NCBI GenBank assembly: GCA_963720515.1
Contig: OY970397.1
Coordinates: forward strand, 372,001-436,000
Length of the DNA: 64,000 nt
Direction of reading: 5' to 3'
Source: G963720515 sp963720515
Lineage (GTDB): Bacteria; Actinomycetota; Thermoleophilia; Gaiellales; Gaiellaceae
Below, one piece after another: positions 1 to 9,824 of the stretch. Each line of letters begins with the position of its first letter. Positions within the stretch are counted from its first letter, which is position 1. The position numbers were made by a program, and so were the translations under genes. A model generated the notes under the pieces. It saw only the letters and a program-made list of their open reading frames with translations. It did not search any database and was not told the origin of the DNA.

Positions 1-286
1 GCTTCGGCCGTGGAACGCCCGCGGCCGCGGCGATCCGCTCGGCCGCGCTCCAGACGGGCGGCGCCTGGGCGAGCAGGAGCTCGCGGGCGCCGAGGGACGC
101 GAGGATGATCCGCGGCCCGTACCAGTAGACCGTGGCCGCCATGAGCAGCGCGACCACGAGGAAGAGGGTGGCGAGCCGGGTGCCGCCGAGCCACCAGCCT
201 AGCGCTGTCAGCGCAAGGACGAAGCCGCCGTACAGGAGGACGGCCTTCGCGACGTTCCGAAGCGCGAGGACGGCCGGGCGCGACAT
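1..286 (-). CDS. HtpX-like M48 membrane metalloprotease, N-terminal part (runs off window edge)
   Basis: Reading the minus strand from the ATG at 286 gives 95 codons with no stop before the window edge. Two hydrophobic membrane segments are visible at about residues 13-30 and 35-50, followed by GARELLLAQAPPVWSAAER and then AAAAGVPRPK. This matches the family pattern of HtpX proteases, where two N-terminal helices are followed by the segment before an 'AG(I/V)P.PK' turn. The HExxH zinc site would lie beyond the window and cannot be checked. The start lies 6 nt after the stop of the small gene upstream, so the two are probably co-transcribed. An integral-membrane quality-control protease is the inferred role. 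Confidence 0.6.
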   Translation of the reverse strand, partial: MSRPAVLALRNVAKAVLLYGGFVLALTALGWWLGGTRLATLFLVVALLMAATVYWYGPRIILASLGARELLLAQAPPVWSAAERIAAAAGVPRPK

Positions 287-292
287 CGCCGT

Positions 293-547
293 CTAGGGCT
301 CGCCGTCCGTGCCCGGGTCGGCGTCGGTCAGCCCGCGCGGCGGCCAGTCCGGCTCGGGCGCGTCGCACCGGCTCGTGCAGTGGAGCGACGCGACGTTTTG
401 GAGCGGCACGAGGATGTGGCCATTCAGCTCGAGGTGGACGACGTCCTCGATGTAGCAGTACGCGGTCAGCACTCCCTCCTGGTACTCGCCGCCGAAGAGC
501 GCGACCTCTACCGGCTCGCCCTTGTACTTGCCGGTGTAGTCGTCCAC
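293..547 (-). CDS. Small conserved hypothetical protein (84 aa)
   Basis: An 84-residue acidic protein without signal peptide or membrane segment. The central part (EPVEVALFGGEYQEGVLTAY, then VVHLELNGHILVPLQNVASL) reads as alternating beta strands, which suggests a small barrel such as an LSM/SH3-like fold. That fold is an impression, not a domain match. The C-terminus is a Pro/Asp-rich tail (DAPEPDWPPRG). It sits directly upstream of the HtpX-like protease with a 6-nt gap, so the two likely form an operon. Function unknown. Confidence 0.5.
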   Translation of the reverse strand: MDDYTGKYKGEPVEVALFGGEYQEGVLTAYCYIEDVVHLELNGHILVPLQNVASLHCTSRCDAPEPDWPPRGLTDADPGTDGEP

Positions 548-578
548 GGCGCTCAGTCTACGGCGCGCGCGGAGGACG

Positions 579-1106
579 CTACGAGCGGCGGCCGAACTCG
601 GCCGAGACGAGGAACGCGGTGGGAACGCCGGCGAACGCGCCGATCGGGCCGAGCATGCGGACGGCGCCGACGCCGACTGCGCGCCACGAGCGGTTCAGGA
701 GGTTCGCCCGGTGGCCGGGGCTGGCCATCCAGGCCTTCACGACCGACTTCGCGGTGATCGTCGGCCCCGCCCAGAAGAGGTTCTCACCGGCCGACCAGGA
801 GCCGAAGCCGGAGCCCGGCCAGTACCAGCCGATCCAGGTGCCGAACGGCGTTCCGTTCGACCAGTCGTGCGTGAAGACCCCATGCTTCGAGAGGTTCCGG
901 ACATGCGCCGTGCCCGCGCTCTGCAGCCGCGGCCGGACGGTGAGCGCACGCAGGCCGTGCGAGGCGCGCACGCGGTTCATCTCCGTGATGACGCCGGCGC
1001 GGAGTTTGTCCGCGGACGTGACGACTGGGCCGGCGGAGGCCGACTCGGCCGTTCCGAGGAACCCGGCGGCAACGGCTAGAAGAAGGGCGGCGCGGCGAAC
1101 ACCCAC
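579..1106 (-). CDS. Secreted CAP-domain (SCP/PR-1-like) protein
   Basis: About 175 residues from a GTG at 1106, chosen because it directly precedes a clean signal peptide (VRRAALLLAVAAGFLG, then SASA before the mature protein). The open frame continues further upstream, but that would run into the divergent SDR gene and lacks a secretion signal. CAP-domain landmarks are visible: MNRVRASHGLRAL near the mature N-terminus, HVRNLSKHGVFTHDW, AGENLFWAG, and the segment AWMASPGHRANLLN. The two histidines and the AGEN glutamate correspond to the metal-pocket residues of CAP proteins. CAP proteins are extracellular with diverse or unknown functions, so no reaction is assigned. Confidence 0.8.
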   Translation of the reverse strand: MGVRRAALLLAVAAGFLGTAESASAGPVVTSADKLRAGVITEMNRVRASHGLRALTVRPRLQSAGTAHVRNLSKHGVFTHDWSNGTPFGTWIGWYWPGSGFGSWSAGENLFWAGPTITAKSVVKAWMASPGHRANLLNRSWRAVGVGAVRMLGPIGAFAGVPTAFLVSAEFGRRS

Positions 1107-1161
1107 ACGGACGTTTTCGGCATCGCGGCTCGGTTCCTCCACCCCCGGATATGGTCCCGCG

Positions 1162-1947
1162 ATGGATCTCGGGCTCGCCGGACGCGTCTCCCTCGTCACC
1201 GGCTCGACGTCCGGGATCGGGCTCGAGACCGCGCGGATGCTCGTCGACGAGGGCGCGAAGGTGGCGGTCACGGGCCGTGACCCGGAGCGCGTGGAGCGGG
1301 CGCGGGCCGACACGGGCGCGGTGCTCGGCGTCGCCGCCGACCTCTCGGATCCGGCCGGTCCCGCGGAACTCGTCGGGCGCGTCGAGGCCGAGCTCGGCTC
1401 CGTGGAGTGTCTCGTGAACAACGCGGGTGTCGCGTACCAGCGGTCGTTCGAGGAGCTCACCGACTCCGACTGGGACGAAATGTGGCACCTCAATGTCATG
1501 TCGTATGTCCGTGTCATGCGCCTGGTGATTCCCGGGATGCGCGACCGAGGAATCGGCAGGATCGTCAACGTAAGCTCAACTGCTGGAAAACGGCCGTCCG
1601 CAGGAATGCCCGATTACAGCGTGACAAAGGCAGCCGTACTTTCCTTGTCGCGACTTGTAGCCGATCTTTACGCAGCGGACGGAATCCTTTGCAACGCCAT
1701 TACACCCGGGCCGACCGCCTCCGAGGCCTGGCTCGCGGAGGGCGGGCTGGCCGACCAGGGTGCAGCCCGCAGCGGACGGACACGTGACGAGGTGCTCGAC
1801 TCAGTCGCCAAGGGGCGGCCGCTCGGGCGGCTCGCCGAGCCGGAGGAGATCGCGGCCGTGATCGTCTTCCTCTGCTCCGAACGGGCGAGCTACGTGACGG
1901 GCGCCGCGTGGAGCGCCGACGGTGGAACCGTGCCCGTCATCCTCTGA
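1162..1947 (+). CDS. SDR-family NAD(P)-dependent oxidoreductase (3-oxoacyl-ACP reductase-like)
   Basis: A 261-residue classical short-chain dehydrogenase. It has the nucleotide-binding TGSTSGIG motif near residue 12, NNAG at about 88, the catalytic YSVTK tetrad element near residue 150, and the C-terminal SYVTGAAWSADGG turn. Length and motif spacing are typical of FabG-like and polyol/hydroxysteroid SDRs; the substrate cannot be read from sequence. The ATG at 1162 starts at the first conserved residues (MDLGLAGRVSLVTG). It is divergent from the CAP protein and is followed by dgt 74 nt later. The central third has clearly lower GC than the rest of the gene (55% at 1561-1680 versus 78% at 1321-1380, counted directly), described as a finding. 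Confidence 0.9.
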   Translation: MDLGLAGRVSLVTGSTSGIGLETARMLVDEGAKVAVTGRDPERVERARADTGAVLGVAADLSDPAGPAELVGRVEAELGSVECLVNNAGVAYQRSFEELTDSDWDEMWHLNVMSYVRVMRLVIPGMRDRGIGRIVNVSSTAGKRPSAGMPDYSVTKAAVLSLSRLVADLYAADGILCNAITPGPTASEAWLAEGGLADQGAARSGRTRDEVLDSVAKGRPLGRLAEPEEIAAVIVFLCSERASYVTGAAWSADGGTVPVIL

Positions 1948-2020
1948 GACCGATGGAAAGCCGGTCCCGAACGGCGCAGCCGCGGTCTCCAGCGACCGCG
2001 GCCGGGAGTAGTCTGGGTTC

Positions 2021-2980
2021 GTGCCGGAGACCGCCGGGAGAGTCGCCGACGCCTTCGAGGCGGCGGTGCGCGAGGACGAGGAGCGCAGGCTCTCGCCGCT
2101 CGCCGTGCGCTCGTACGAGACGGCCGGGCGCGCCCGCGCCGAGGAGCCGTGCAGCCTGCGGACGCCGTTCCAGCGGGACCGCGACCGCGTGCTCCACTCG
2201 AAGCCGTTCCGCCGGCTCAAGGGCAAGACCCAGGTGTTCATCGATCCGTCCGGCGACCACTACCGCACGCGGATGACCCACACGCTCGAGACGACGGGGA
2301 TCGCGCGGGGCGTCGCGCGGGCGCTGCGCCTGAACGAGGACCTGACGGAGGCGATCGGGCTCGGCCACGACATGGGGCACCCGCCGTTCGGGCACGCGGG
2401 CGAGGAGGCGCTCGACCGCTGCGTCGAGGAGCGCTACGGTCGCCGGTTCCGCCACAACGAGCAGTCGCTCCGGATCGCCGAGCTCCTCAACCTGACCGCG
2501 GAGGTGCGCGACGGGATCCTGCACCACACCGGCCCGGACGAGCCGGAGACGCACGAGGGCAAGATCGTCCGGATCGTGGACCGCGTCGCCTACATCAACC
2601 ACGACATCGACGACGCGATCCGCTTCGGGATCCTCGCGCCCGGCGACCTGCCGCGCGACGAGCTCGACGTGCTCGGCCCGACCGGGTCGAAGCGGATCGA
2701 CACGCTCGTCCACGACCTCGTCGAGACCTCCGCGGAGGCGGGCGACATCGTCCAGAGCGACGAGGTCGGCGGCGCGATGCTCTCGCTTCGGAGCTTCATG
2801 TTCGAGCACGTGTACCTCGGGCCGCGCACCCGCGCCGAGCACGAGCGCGCCGGGGAGGTCGTCCGGAAGATCTTCGACCACCTGGCCGACCAGGGTGACG
2901 ACCCCGACCGGATCGTGGACTATCTGGCGGGCATGACCGACCGGTTCGCACTGGACTACGCCGCGAGGCTGGACGCGTAG
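2021..2980 (+). CDS. dgt: Deoxyguanosinetriphosphate triphosphohydrolase-like protein (HD domain)
   Basis: A 319-residue HD-superfamily enzyme starting at GTG 2021. The family converts dNTPs (classically dGTP) to the deoxynucleoside and tripolyphosphate. Visible signatures are the N-terminal RTPFQRDRDRVLHSKPFRRL block, TRMTHTLETTGIARG with the first metal histidine, and GLGHDMGHPPFGHAGE with the HD pair. The short length is that of bacterial type-2 dGTPase-like proteins rather than the long E. coli Dgt, so the substrate may be broader than dGTP. Its stop overlaps the dnaG start (TAGTG), so the two are translationally coupled; dgt-dnaG is a recurring actinobacterial arrangement. Confidence 0.92.
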   Translation: MPETAGRVADAFEAAVREDEERRLSPLAVRSYETAGRARAEEPCSLRTPFQRDRDRVLHSKPFRRLKGKTQVFIDPSGDHYRTRMTHTLETTGIARGVARALRLNEDLTEAIGLGHDMGHPPFGHAGEEALDRCVEERYGRRFRHNEQSLRIAELLNLTAEVRDGILHHTGPDEPETHEGKIVRIVDRVAYINHDIDDAIRFGILAPGDLPRDELDVLGPTGSKRIDTLVHDLVETSAEAGDIVQSDEVGGAMLSLRSFMFEHVYLGPRTRAEHERAGEVVRKIFDHLADQGDDPDRIVDYLAGMTDRFALDYAARLDA

Positions 2981-4617
2981 TGCCGCGGTTGAAGGACGAG
3001 TCGGTCGAGGCCGTCCGCGCGGCGGCGTCGATCGTCGACCTCGTCGAGGCGCGCGTCCGGCTCCGAAAGACGGGCGCGAGCTACAAGGGGCTCTGCCCGT
3101 TCCACGACGAGAAGACGCCGTCGTTCTCGGTCTCGCCCGCGCGCGGGACGTACCACTGCTTCGGCTGCGGCGTCGGCGGCGACGCGATCTCGTTCGTCCG
3201 CGAGACGGAGGGGCTCGACTTCGTCGGCGCGGTCGAGTTCCTCGCCGACCGGTTCCGCGTGCCGCTCGACTACGAGGAGGCGCGGCCCGGGGAGGACGCG
3301 CGGCGCAAGCAGCAGGACCGGCTGCGCGACGTCCTGGAGGCCGCCGCCGTGTACTACGAGCGGCGCCTGTGGGAGGGCGACGACGGCGCGGTCGCGCGCG
3401 AGTACCTCCAGTCGCGTTCCCTCGGCGAGGAGATCTGCCGCGAGTTCCGCCTCGGGCTGTCCCCGGCCGGCTCGACGCTCGTCCGCAAGGCGGGGGAGAA
3501 GGGCTACTCGCGCGAGGAGCTCGCCGCGGCCGGGCTCCTGTCGCCTCGCGGCTCGGACTACTTCCAGCGGCGGCTCATGTTCCCGCTCACCGACCCGCGC
3601 GGCCGCGTGATCGGCTTCCAGGCGCGCAAGCTCTTCGAGGACGACCCGCTGCGCGGCAAGTACGTGAACTCGCCCGAGAGCGAGCTCTTCCGCAAGTCGA
3701 ACGTCCTCTACGGGCTCCATCTCGCGCGCCCGTCGATCTCCAAGCAGGACCGGGCCGTCGTGGTCGAGGGGAACACGGACGTGATCGCGCTGCGCCAGGC
3801 CGGGCTCGAGCCCGTGGTGGCGTCGATGGGGACCGCGCTCACGGAGCGGCAGCTCGCCGAGCTCTCGAAGCTGACCTCGCGCGTGTATCTCTGCTTCGAC
3901 GCGGATGCCGCTGGCGAGGACGCGACGCTCCGCGGCATGGAGCTCGCCGTCAAGGCCGGCCTCGAGGTGCGCGTGGTCTCGCTGCCGAAGGGCACGGACC
4001 CCGCGGACGACCCGGCCGGGTTCGAGGGGCGGCTCCCATCCGCCGAGGCATATGCCGTGCACCGCGTCCGGCTCGAGCTCGGGCGCGCGCGCGACCGCCA
4101 GCACGCCTACCTCCGGGTGCAGGAGGTGCTGAACGGGATCGCGGAGTCGCCGGAGCGCCACGACGCCTGGCGGCTCGCGAACGATCGGCTCGGGCTGACC
4201 GTGGAGCTCCAGCGTGCGGCCTCGACGGCGCGGGCCGGGGCGGCGGCGTCCCCGCGGCTCGTGGACGCGGCGGACAAGCGCGAGCGAAGCGCGCTTGCCG
4301 GGGTGCGGGCGCATCCGGGGCTGGCCGCCGTGCTGGCCCAGCTCGGCCCCGAATACTTCGAGTCCGAGGCGAACCGGCGCCTGCGCTCATTTCTCCTCGG
4401 CGAGGTTGAGGCCGACGAGGAGCTGACCGCGCTCGCGGCCGAGCTCGACGCGGTCGCGGACGCCGAGGCGATCGACGAGACGACCGCCCGCGAGCTCCTC
4501 CTGCGCCTCCGCGAGCAGGGCATCCGCCGCCAGCTCGCGACCGCCGACGGCGACCGCGTGAAGGAGCTCCAGGGCGAGCTCGAACGAGTCCGCGAAGCGG
4601 CTGCCACGCTGACGTAG
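2980..4617 (+). CDS. dnaG: DNA primase
   Basis: A 545-residue replicative primase that makes RNA primers for DnaB-coupled synthesis. The N-terminal CHC2 zinc finger is present (CPFHDEKTPSF, then YHCFGCGVGGD). The Toprim core follows at about residues 255-345, with VVVEGNTDVIALRQAG carrying the catalytic glutamate and LCFDADAAGEDA carrying the metal-binding DxD. The C-terminal third is Ala/Glu-rich and helical, consistent with a short DnaB-interaction domain. Start is the GTG overlapping the dgt stop; it opens with KDESVEAVRAAASIVDLVE, the usual primase N-terminus. No frameshift. Confidence 0.96.
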   Translation: MPRLKDESVEAVRAAASIVDLVEARVRLRKTGASYKGLCPFHDEKTPSFSVSPARGTYHCFGCGVGGDAISFVRETEGLDFVGAVEFLADRFRVPLDYEEARPGEDARRKQQDRLRDVLEAAAVYYERRLWEGDDGAVAREYLQSRSLGEEICREFRLGLSPAGSTLVRKAGEKGYSREELAAAGLLSPRGSDYFQRRLMFPLTDPRGRVIGFQARKLFEDDPLRGKYVNSPESELFRKSNVLYGLHLARPSISKQDRAVVVEGNTDVIALRQAGLEPVVASMGTALTERQLAELSKLTSRVYLCFDADAAGEDATLRGMELAVKAGLEVRVVSLPKGTDPADDPAGFEGRLPSAEAYAVHRVRLELGRARDRQHAYLRVQEVLNGIAESPERHDAWRLANDRLGLTVELQRAASTARAGAAASPRLVDAADKRERSALAGVRAHPGLAAVLAQLGPEYFESEANRRLRSFLLGEVEADEELTALAAELDAVADAEAIDETTARELLLRLREQGIRRQLATADGDRVKELQGELERVREAAATLT

Positions 4618-4647
4618 CCGCTACCATTCGCGTCCGCCCAAGGGCGA

Positions 4648-4724
<77 letters not shown>

Positions 4725-4729
4725 GAAGG

Positions 4730-4750
4730 CCCCGCTGAGGCGGGGTTTCT
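4730..4750 (+). terminator. Intrinsic terminator after tRNA-Asn
   Basis: A six-base-pair GC stem (ccccgc at 4730-4735 with gcgggg at 4740-4745), a tgag loop and a short T run (tttct). It directly follows the tRNA, and a near-identical hairpin follows the second tRNA of the window. Confidence 0.8.
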
Positions 4751-4796
4751 CGTTGGCGGTCTGCGGCGTCCGGGCGGAGCGGGCGGCCGGGACGGT

Positions 4797-7700
4797 TCAG
4801 CGTACCCAGGCCTGGCTGATCAGCATCCCGAAGACGGGGTGGCGCTGGTAGTTCCCTACTCGTTTGGACACGAAGTCGATCGCCTTCGGGGTGATGACCG
4901 GAACGACGATCGCCTGATCGATGAGCTCCCGTTCGAGCCGGGCCCAGGCCTCGTTCGCTTCCTGGGGCTCGCGAGCCTGTAGTTCGAGCGTCTCGCGGAG
5001 CTTTCGGTCGACGGCCGGGTCGCACGAATACGGAGCAGCCGAGCAGGCGAGGACACCGAGCATGCCCGAGGGCGACGGGTAGTCCGTGACCCACGCGGTG
5101 AAGGCGGCCTCGACCCGGGGCGCGCCGGCGTAGAACGCGGCGAAGTAGCTGTCGACGGTGGGCAAGTGGCGCACCGATGTGCGGTAACCGAGCTGTCGCA
5201 GCGTCTCGTCGAGAGCCGTCGTCATCGCTGAAAAGACTGCGAGGTCTTCCCGAGCGGTGCCCAGCACGTCGACTCGCATCCCCTTCGTGCCGGACTCCGC
5301 GACGAGCTTGCGGGCCCGTTCGAGATCTGGGGCCGTCCAGGCGCCGCCTTCGGTCGGGCGCACGGTATACGGGCAGTACCGGCGGTAGGCAGGGAAGTTC
5401 GGGGGCAGCAGCTGGCACGTCGGTGCGGCGACGTCGTCGCCGCCGAAGCCGTCGACGAGGCGCCCGCGGTCGACCGCGTAGGCCACCGCCTGGCGGGCGC
5501 GCGGGTCCTCGAAGGGCGGTCGCTTCGTGTTCAGCACCAGAAAGTAGGTCCCGGGCAGGGGCGTGACATGGAGCTGCGCCGCGTACCGGGTGCGCAGCTC
5601 CTGGAGCCGGTCCAGCGGAAGAAGACCTGAGACGCGACGTCTGCCCGTCCGCGCTGCACCGCCGTCAGCTGCGCGTCGCACGGTGCCCGCCAACTCGAGC
5701 ACGATCTCGTCCGGGATGCCTTCCGGCTGAGCCGCCTTCGACCACACCTTGAAGTGGCGATTGCGGACAAGTCGGACACGCCGGTTGGGCTTGTACTCCG
5801 CGATCCGGTACGGGCCGGTGCCGGGCACCGGCCTCTCACCCGTAGCGGGTGTGCCGGTCGGGACGACTGACGCGAACGGCAGCGCCAGCTTGTAGAGAAA
5901 ATCGGGGTCCGGCGCGCGCAGCCTGATCGTGACGATCCCCGTGTCGTCGTCGGTCACGACGCCCTTGGACAGGTCGCATCCCTCCGGGTGCTTCCTGCAT
6001 GCGGGCCCGCCGACGATGCCTTCGTAGAAGTCGGGCCGCTGCGGGTTCGCTCTGAACATCCGCTCGAGCGAGTAGCGGACGTCAGATGCCTTGAGCTCGC
6101 GGCCGTCGGCGAACCTGATGCCCTCGCGCAACCGGAACGTGTACGTCCTGCCGTTGTCGGTCGGTGCGGGAAGCGCGCTCGCAAGGTCGGGTACGAGCGT
6201 GTTCCCGTCGGTGCCTCCGACGCGCTTGAAGCCGACGAGCCCGTCGAAGACCACGGAGAGGAGCCGCGTTTCTACGGGCGCGTAGGCGCGCGCCGGATCG
6301 ATGGTGCCGAAGGGTTCCCCCGCAGGAACCATTCTCAGGGTGCCGCCGCGGTGGGCGGCGCCGGCGGCCTGCACGGCGATCCAGAGCGAGCCGTCGGCGA
6401 GGGTGACGCCCTCCGGCCGCCCGCCGAGCGTCGTTACCGCGGTTTCGCCGAGAAGCTCGATCGAGGTGGACGAGCGTCCCGCCGACCTCGTCGGTCACCC
6501 AGACGCCGTCCGGGGCGACGGCGACGCCGTTCGGCGCCGCTCCGACGGAGAAGGTGTCGATCTCGATTGCCCGCCGGGCATCGATGCGGGACACCTTCCC
6601 GTCGAGGCTGTTCGTCACCCAGACGGCGCCGTTGCCGTAGGCGACGGCGGTGGGACCGCTCCCGACGGGGATCCGCTCCGTGTCGTTCGAGCGCACGTCG
6701 ATCCGGACGAGAGCGTTGCCGACCGGATCGGTCACCCAGACGGCGCCGTCGCCGACCGCGATCCCGCGCCCGGCCGCGTCCGACGTCGATCGGCGCCTCG
6801 GCGGCGTCCGGTCACGGGATCGATCTTCGAGACGCTACGGTCGTCGGCGTTGGTGACCCAGACCGCGCCTGCGCCGAAGGCGACCGCAGTCGGCGTGTTC
6901 CCGACGGCGAATCGTGTCCACGACCTCGCCCGGTCGCCGGGTCGATGCGCGAGACGGTTCCATCGAGCGAGTTGGCCACCCACACGGCTCCCGCGCCGAC
7001 GGCGATACCGACCGGCCCATCGCCGACGTCGATCGTGTCGGTGACATCGTGGGTCTGGGGATCGAGGCGCACGACGCTGCCGCCGCCGCTCGAGCTCGTC
7101 ACCCAGATCGCGCCCTCCCCGGCCGCCACGCGTTGCGGCGAGGCGATCTCGGCGGCCTCGTCGACGATCGCCCGCGATGTGGCGTCGACCACTCCCACGG
7201 CGTTGTCCTGGACGCGCTCGAGCGCCTCCGCGCCGCCGTCCGATCCTCTTGCCAGCGCGAAGACCGGAATCGCCACCGCCGCCGCCAGCGCACCCGCGAG
7301 GGCGCCGATGACGAGCGGTCGGCGGCGGAGCGGCCGACGGGCACCAGCCGCGGCTTCGACGAGCTCTCCTTCCTTGCCTGCGTACGCAGTCGGCGCGTCG
7401 CCGGTCCGGAGCGGCGGAAAGGTCGCTGGCAGCCCCTCCACGTCGAGCTGGTAGAGGTGTTCGGGACGATCGACATCCTTGAGCTGGAACTCGCCCAGCT
7501 CTCGCTGCTCCACACCGGGCACCTCGTCGTCGGCAAGCATGGCCGCCGTCGCCTGTGAAGCGAGGATCTGGCCGCCGTGACCCGCGGCCATGATGCGCGC
7601 AGCGCGGTGGACGCCAAGCCCGTGATGGCGCTCCTCCGAGATCACGGACTCACCGGTGTGCATCCCCATCCGCACGCGCAGCTCGGCATCTTCCGGCCAC

Positions 7701-7954
7701 GCGTGCGCTTGCAGCGCCAGCTGCGCTTCCGCTGCTGCCGCCGCCGCGTCGCGGGCGCGCGAGAAGACGTAGAAGAAGGCGTCGCCCTGCGTGTCCACTT
7801 CCTCGCCGCCGTGCCGCGAGAACGCATCGCGCACGAGCCGCCGGTGGTCCTCCAGCACCGCCGGATACCGGTCGCGCAACTGTCTGACGAGTCGGGTCGA
7901 CCCCTCCACGTCCGTGAACAGGAAGGTGACGGTGCCGACGCGGCTTTCGGGCAC
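4797..7954 (-). pseudogene. Giant fusion: class III cyclase + TM helix + YVTN beta-propeller + ABC solute-binding (SBP_bac_5) domain; multiply frameshifted
   Basis: One continuous coding history of about 1050 codons from ATG 7954. Order: a class III cyclase domain (FLFTDVEGSTRLVRQL with the metal Asp, then DTQGDAFFYVF), a single membrane helix (VIGALAGALAAAVAIPVFAL), tandem propeller repeats of the type GAVWVTNSLDGTVSRIDP, and an extracytoplasmic oligopeptide/nickel-type binding domain (GGTLRMVPAGEPFGTIDPA through GMLISQAWVR). The reading frame changes near 6930, 6910, 6807, 6768 and 6470 in the propeller part, and twice, compensating, near 5685 and 5622 in the binding domain. Each change looks like a one-base slip (for example ACCGGGCGAGG where ACCGGCGAGG restores the repeat). 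The architecture suggests a sensor coupling a bound ligand outside to cyclase activity inside; that is inference. Either a decaying gene or indel errors. Confidence 0.75.
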
Positions 7955-8120
7955 GGATAGCCAGTAAGCGCCTTGGTTCGGCGCATGTCAAGCGACCCGC
8001 TTCGAAGGCAGACCGAAGGAGGGTACGCCCTGCGGGCGGCAGAGTTTCGCTTGGAAGACGCGCCCGAACCCTTCTAAGCTGGCTTCTCTCGAACCTGGGT
8101 CCGCCCACGCTCGTGATCTC

Positions 8121-9824
8121 ATGCCTCGAGACCTCTCTCCGATGAGGGCCGTCGCCGCGTACCGTGGGGTCCTGACGATCCGCGAGGCGCGCGTGCTCAT
8201 CGGTGCCAGCGCGGCTTCTCAGGTCGGCGACTGGCTCTACAACGCGGCGCTCCTCGGCTACGTCTTCAGCGCGACGCACTCGGCTGCGTGGGTCGGTGCA
8301 GCGACGATCTCCCGCTTGCTTCCCTACGTGCTGCTCGGCCCGTTCGGGGGCGCCATCGCGGATCGGTATCCCCGCCGCAGGGTGTTGGTGGTGGGAAGCC
8401 TGCTCCGCGTGGGGCTAATGCTCGTCCTGGCGGCGGTGATCGCCGCTCATGGCCCCGTCGCGCTGGTGATAGGCATCGTCGCGCTGGCATCGGCGGCAGG
8501 AAGCGCCGAGCAACCGGCGGCGATGGCCCTGCTGCCGCGGCTGGTCGGAGAAGCTCGCCTAGGCCCCGCCAATGCGTTGCTCCACACCGTGCAGGATCTC
8601 GCTGTTGTGATCGGCCCGGCGATCGGTGCGCTCCTGCTTGCGTTCGCCTCGGCGCCGGCTGCCTTCGTCGTCAACGGCGGTACGTTCGCCGTCTCGGCGC
8701 TGCTGTTCTCGAGGCTCGGCCGACACAAGACCCCGGTTTCCGCGGCCCGGAGCGACGGCGCGGCGGCGAGCGTCGTGGCGGGGCTGCGGACGGCGCGCGT
8801 CACGCCGTTCGTGATCCCGCTGTTCGCCCTCGTGGCAGCGGTCGAGTTCACCTACGGAGCCCAGACAGTCCAGCTAGTCATCTACGCGGACCGGTCTCTC
8901 GACCTGGGCGCGGGCGGCTACGGGCTCCTGCTCGCGGCGTCCGGCGCTGGCGGTCTCGTCAGCGCGGTGTTCAACGGCCAACTGGCGACTAGCCGGCGAA
9001 TGACGCTGGTTGTCGTGAGCGCGGCGGTGCTCGCGTGCGCCAGCCAGTTCGTGTATGCGAGCAGTGACGTGCTCACCCTGGCGCTGATCGTCGCTGCGGC
9101 CGCCGGCGCTGGGCTCGTCTGCTCCGAGGTGGTCGCCGAGACGGTGCTGGCGCGCGTGACGCCCGGCGAGACGCTCGGCCGGATCGCCGGATTGTTCGAC
9201 GCAAGCTCGATCGGAGCGATGGTCGGCGGCGCGGTGCTGGCGTCGATACTCGTCAACGCGACCTCGCTCGAGTGGAGCTTCTGGATTCTGGGCGCCGGCG
9301 CTGTCCTCGTGGCGGTGGCCTGCAGCCGCGGCCTACGCGGGCTCGACGAGGCGAGCCGGAAGCGCACAGAGGCGCTCGCGTGGCGACTGGCCATCATCGA
9401 GCATCTCCCGATCACGACGGGGACGCCACAGCTCGTCCTCGAGCAACTCGCGTCGTCGTCGCAGCTGTGTCCGCTGCCGCCCGGCGTCGACGTGGTCGTG
9501 CAGGGCAGTCCGGCGCACGCCTTCTACGCGATCGAGGACGGGCGCGTCGTCGTCCGTCGAGACGGGGTCGTTCTCGCGCACCTCGGGGCCGGGGAGAGCT
9601 TCGGCGAGCGCGGTCTCCTCGACAACGCGCCGCGCAACGCCACGGTGACCACGGAGGTGGACACGACCGTACTGCGTATCGAGGGAGCTGTCCTGCTCGA
9701 GGGGCTCGAGGGGGCGCCGATGTTGACGACCGCGCTCAACCGCAGCAACGCCGGCCGCGGCGGCGTCGACGCGGCTGCGGACGAGTCGCAGCTGGTCGAC
9801 GACCCCAGGTGGAGCAACGCGTGA
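8121..9824 (+). CDS. MFS transporter with C-terminal cyclic-nucleotide-binding domain
   Basis: A 567-residue protein. Residues ~1-410 are an MFS carrier with about 12 hydrophobic segments and the loop-2/3 signature GPFGGAIADRYPRRR (GxxxDRxGRR-like), most similar in character to MFS_3/enterobactin-exporter-type permeases. Residues ~430-535 form a cNMP-binding domain: HAFYAIEDGRVVVRRDG, then the phosphate-binding cassette GESFGERGLLDNAPRNATV, including the conserved FGE and the Arg that contacts the cyclic phosphate. The gene ends in GTGA, overlapping the ATP-grasp gene by 4 nt, so carrier and ligase are coupled. Export of the ligase product under cNMP control is an attractive inference. Confidence 0.88.
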   Translation: MPRDLSPMRAVAAYRGVLTIREARVLIGASAASQVGDWLYNAALLGYVFSATHSAAWVGAATISRLLPYVLLGPFGGAIADRYPRRRVLVVGSLLRVGLMLVLAAVIAAHGPVALVIGIVALASAAGSAEQPAAMALLPRLVGEARLGPANALLHTVQDLAVVIGPAIGALLLAFASAPAAFVVNGGTFAVSALLFSRLGRHKTPVSAARSDGAAASVVAGLRTARVTPFVIPLFALVAAVEFTYGAQTVQLVIYADRSLDLGAGGYGLLLAASGAGGLVSAVFNGQLATSRRMTLVVVSAAVLACASQFVYASSDVLTLALIVAAAAGAGLVCSEVVAETVLARVTPGETLGRIAGLFDASSIGAMVGGAVLASILVNATSLEWSFWILGAGAVLVAVACSRGLRGLDEASRKRTEALAWRLAIIEHLPITTGTPQLVLEQLASSSQLCPLPPGVDVVVQGSPAHAFYAIEDGRVVVRRDGVVLAHLGAGESFGERGLLDNAPRNATVTTEVDTTVLRIEGAVLLEGLEGAPMLTTALNRSNAGRGGVDAAADESQLVDDPRWSNA

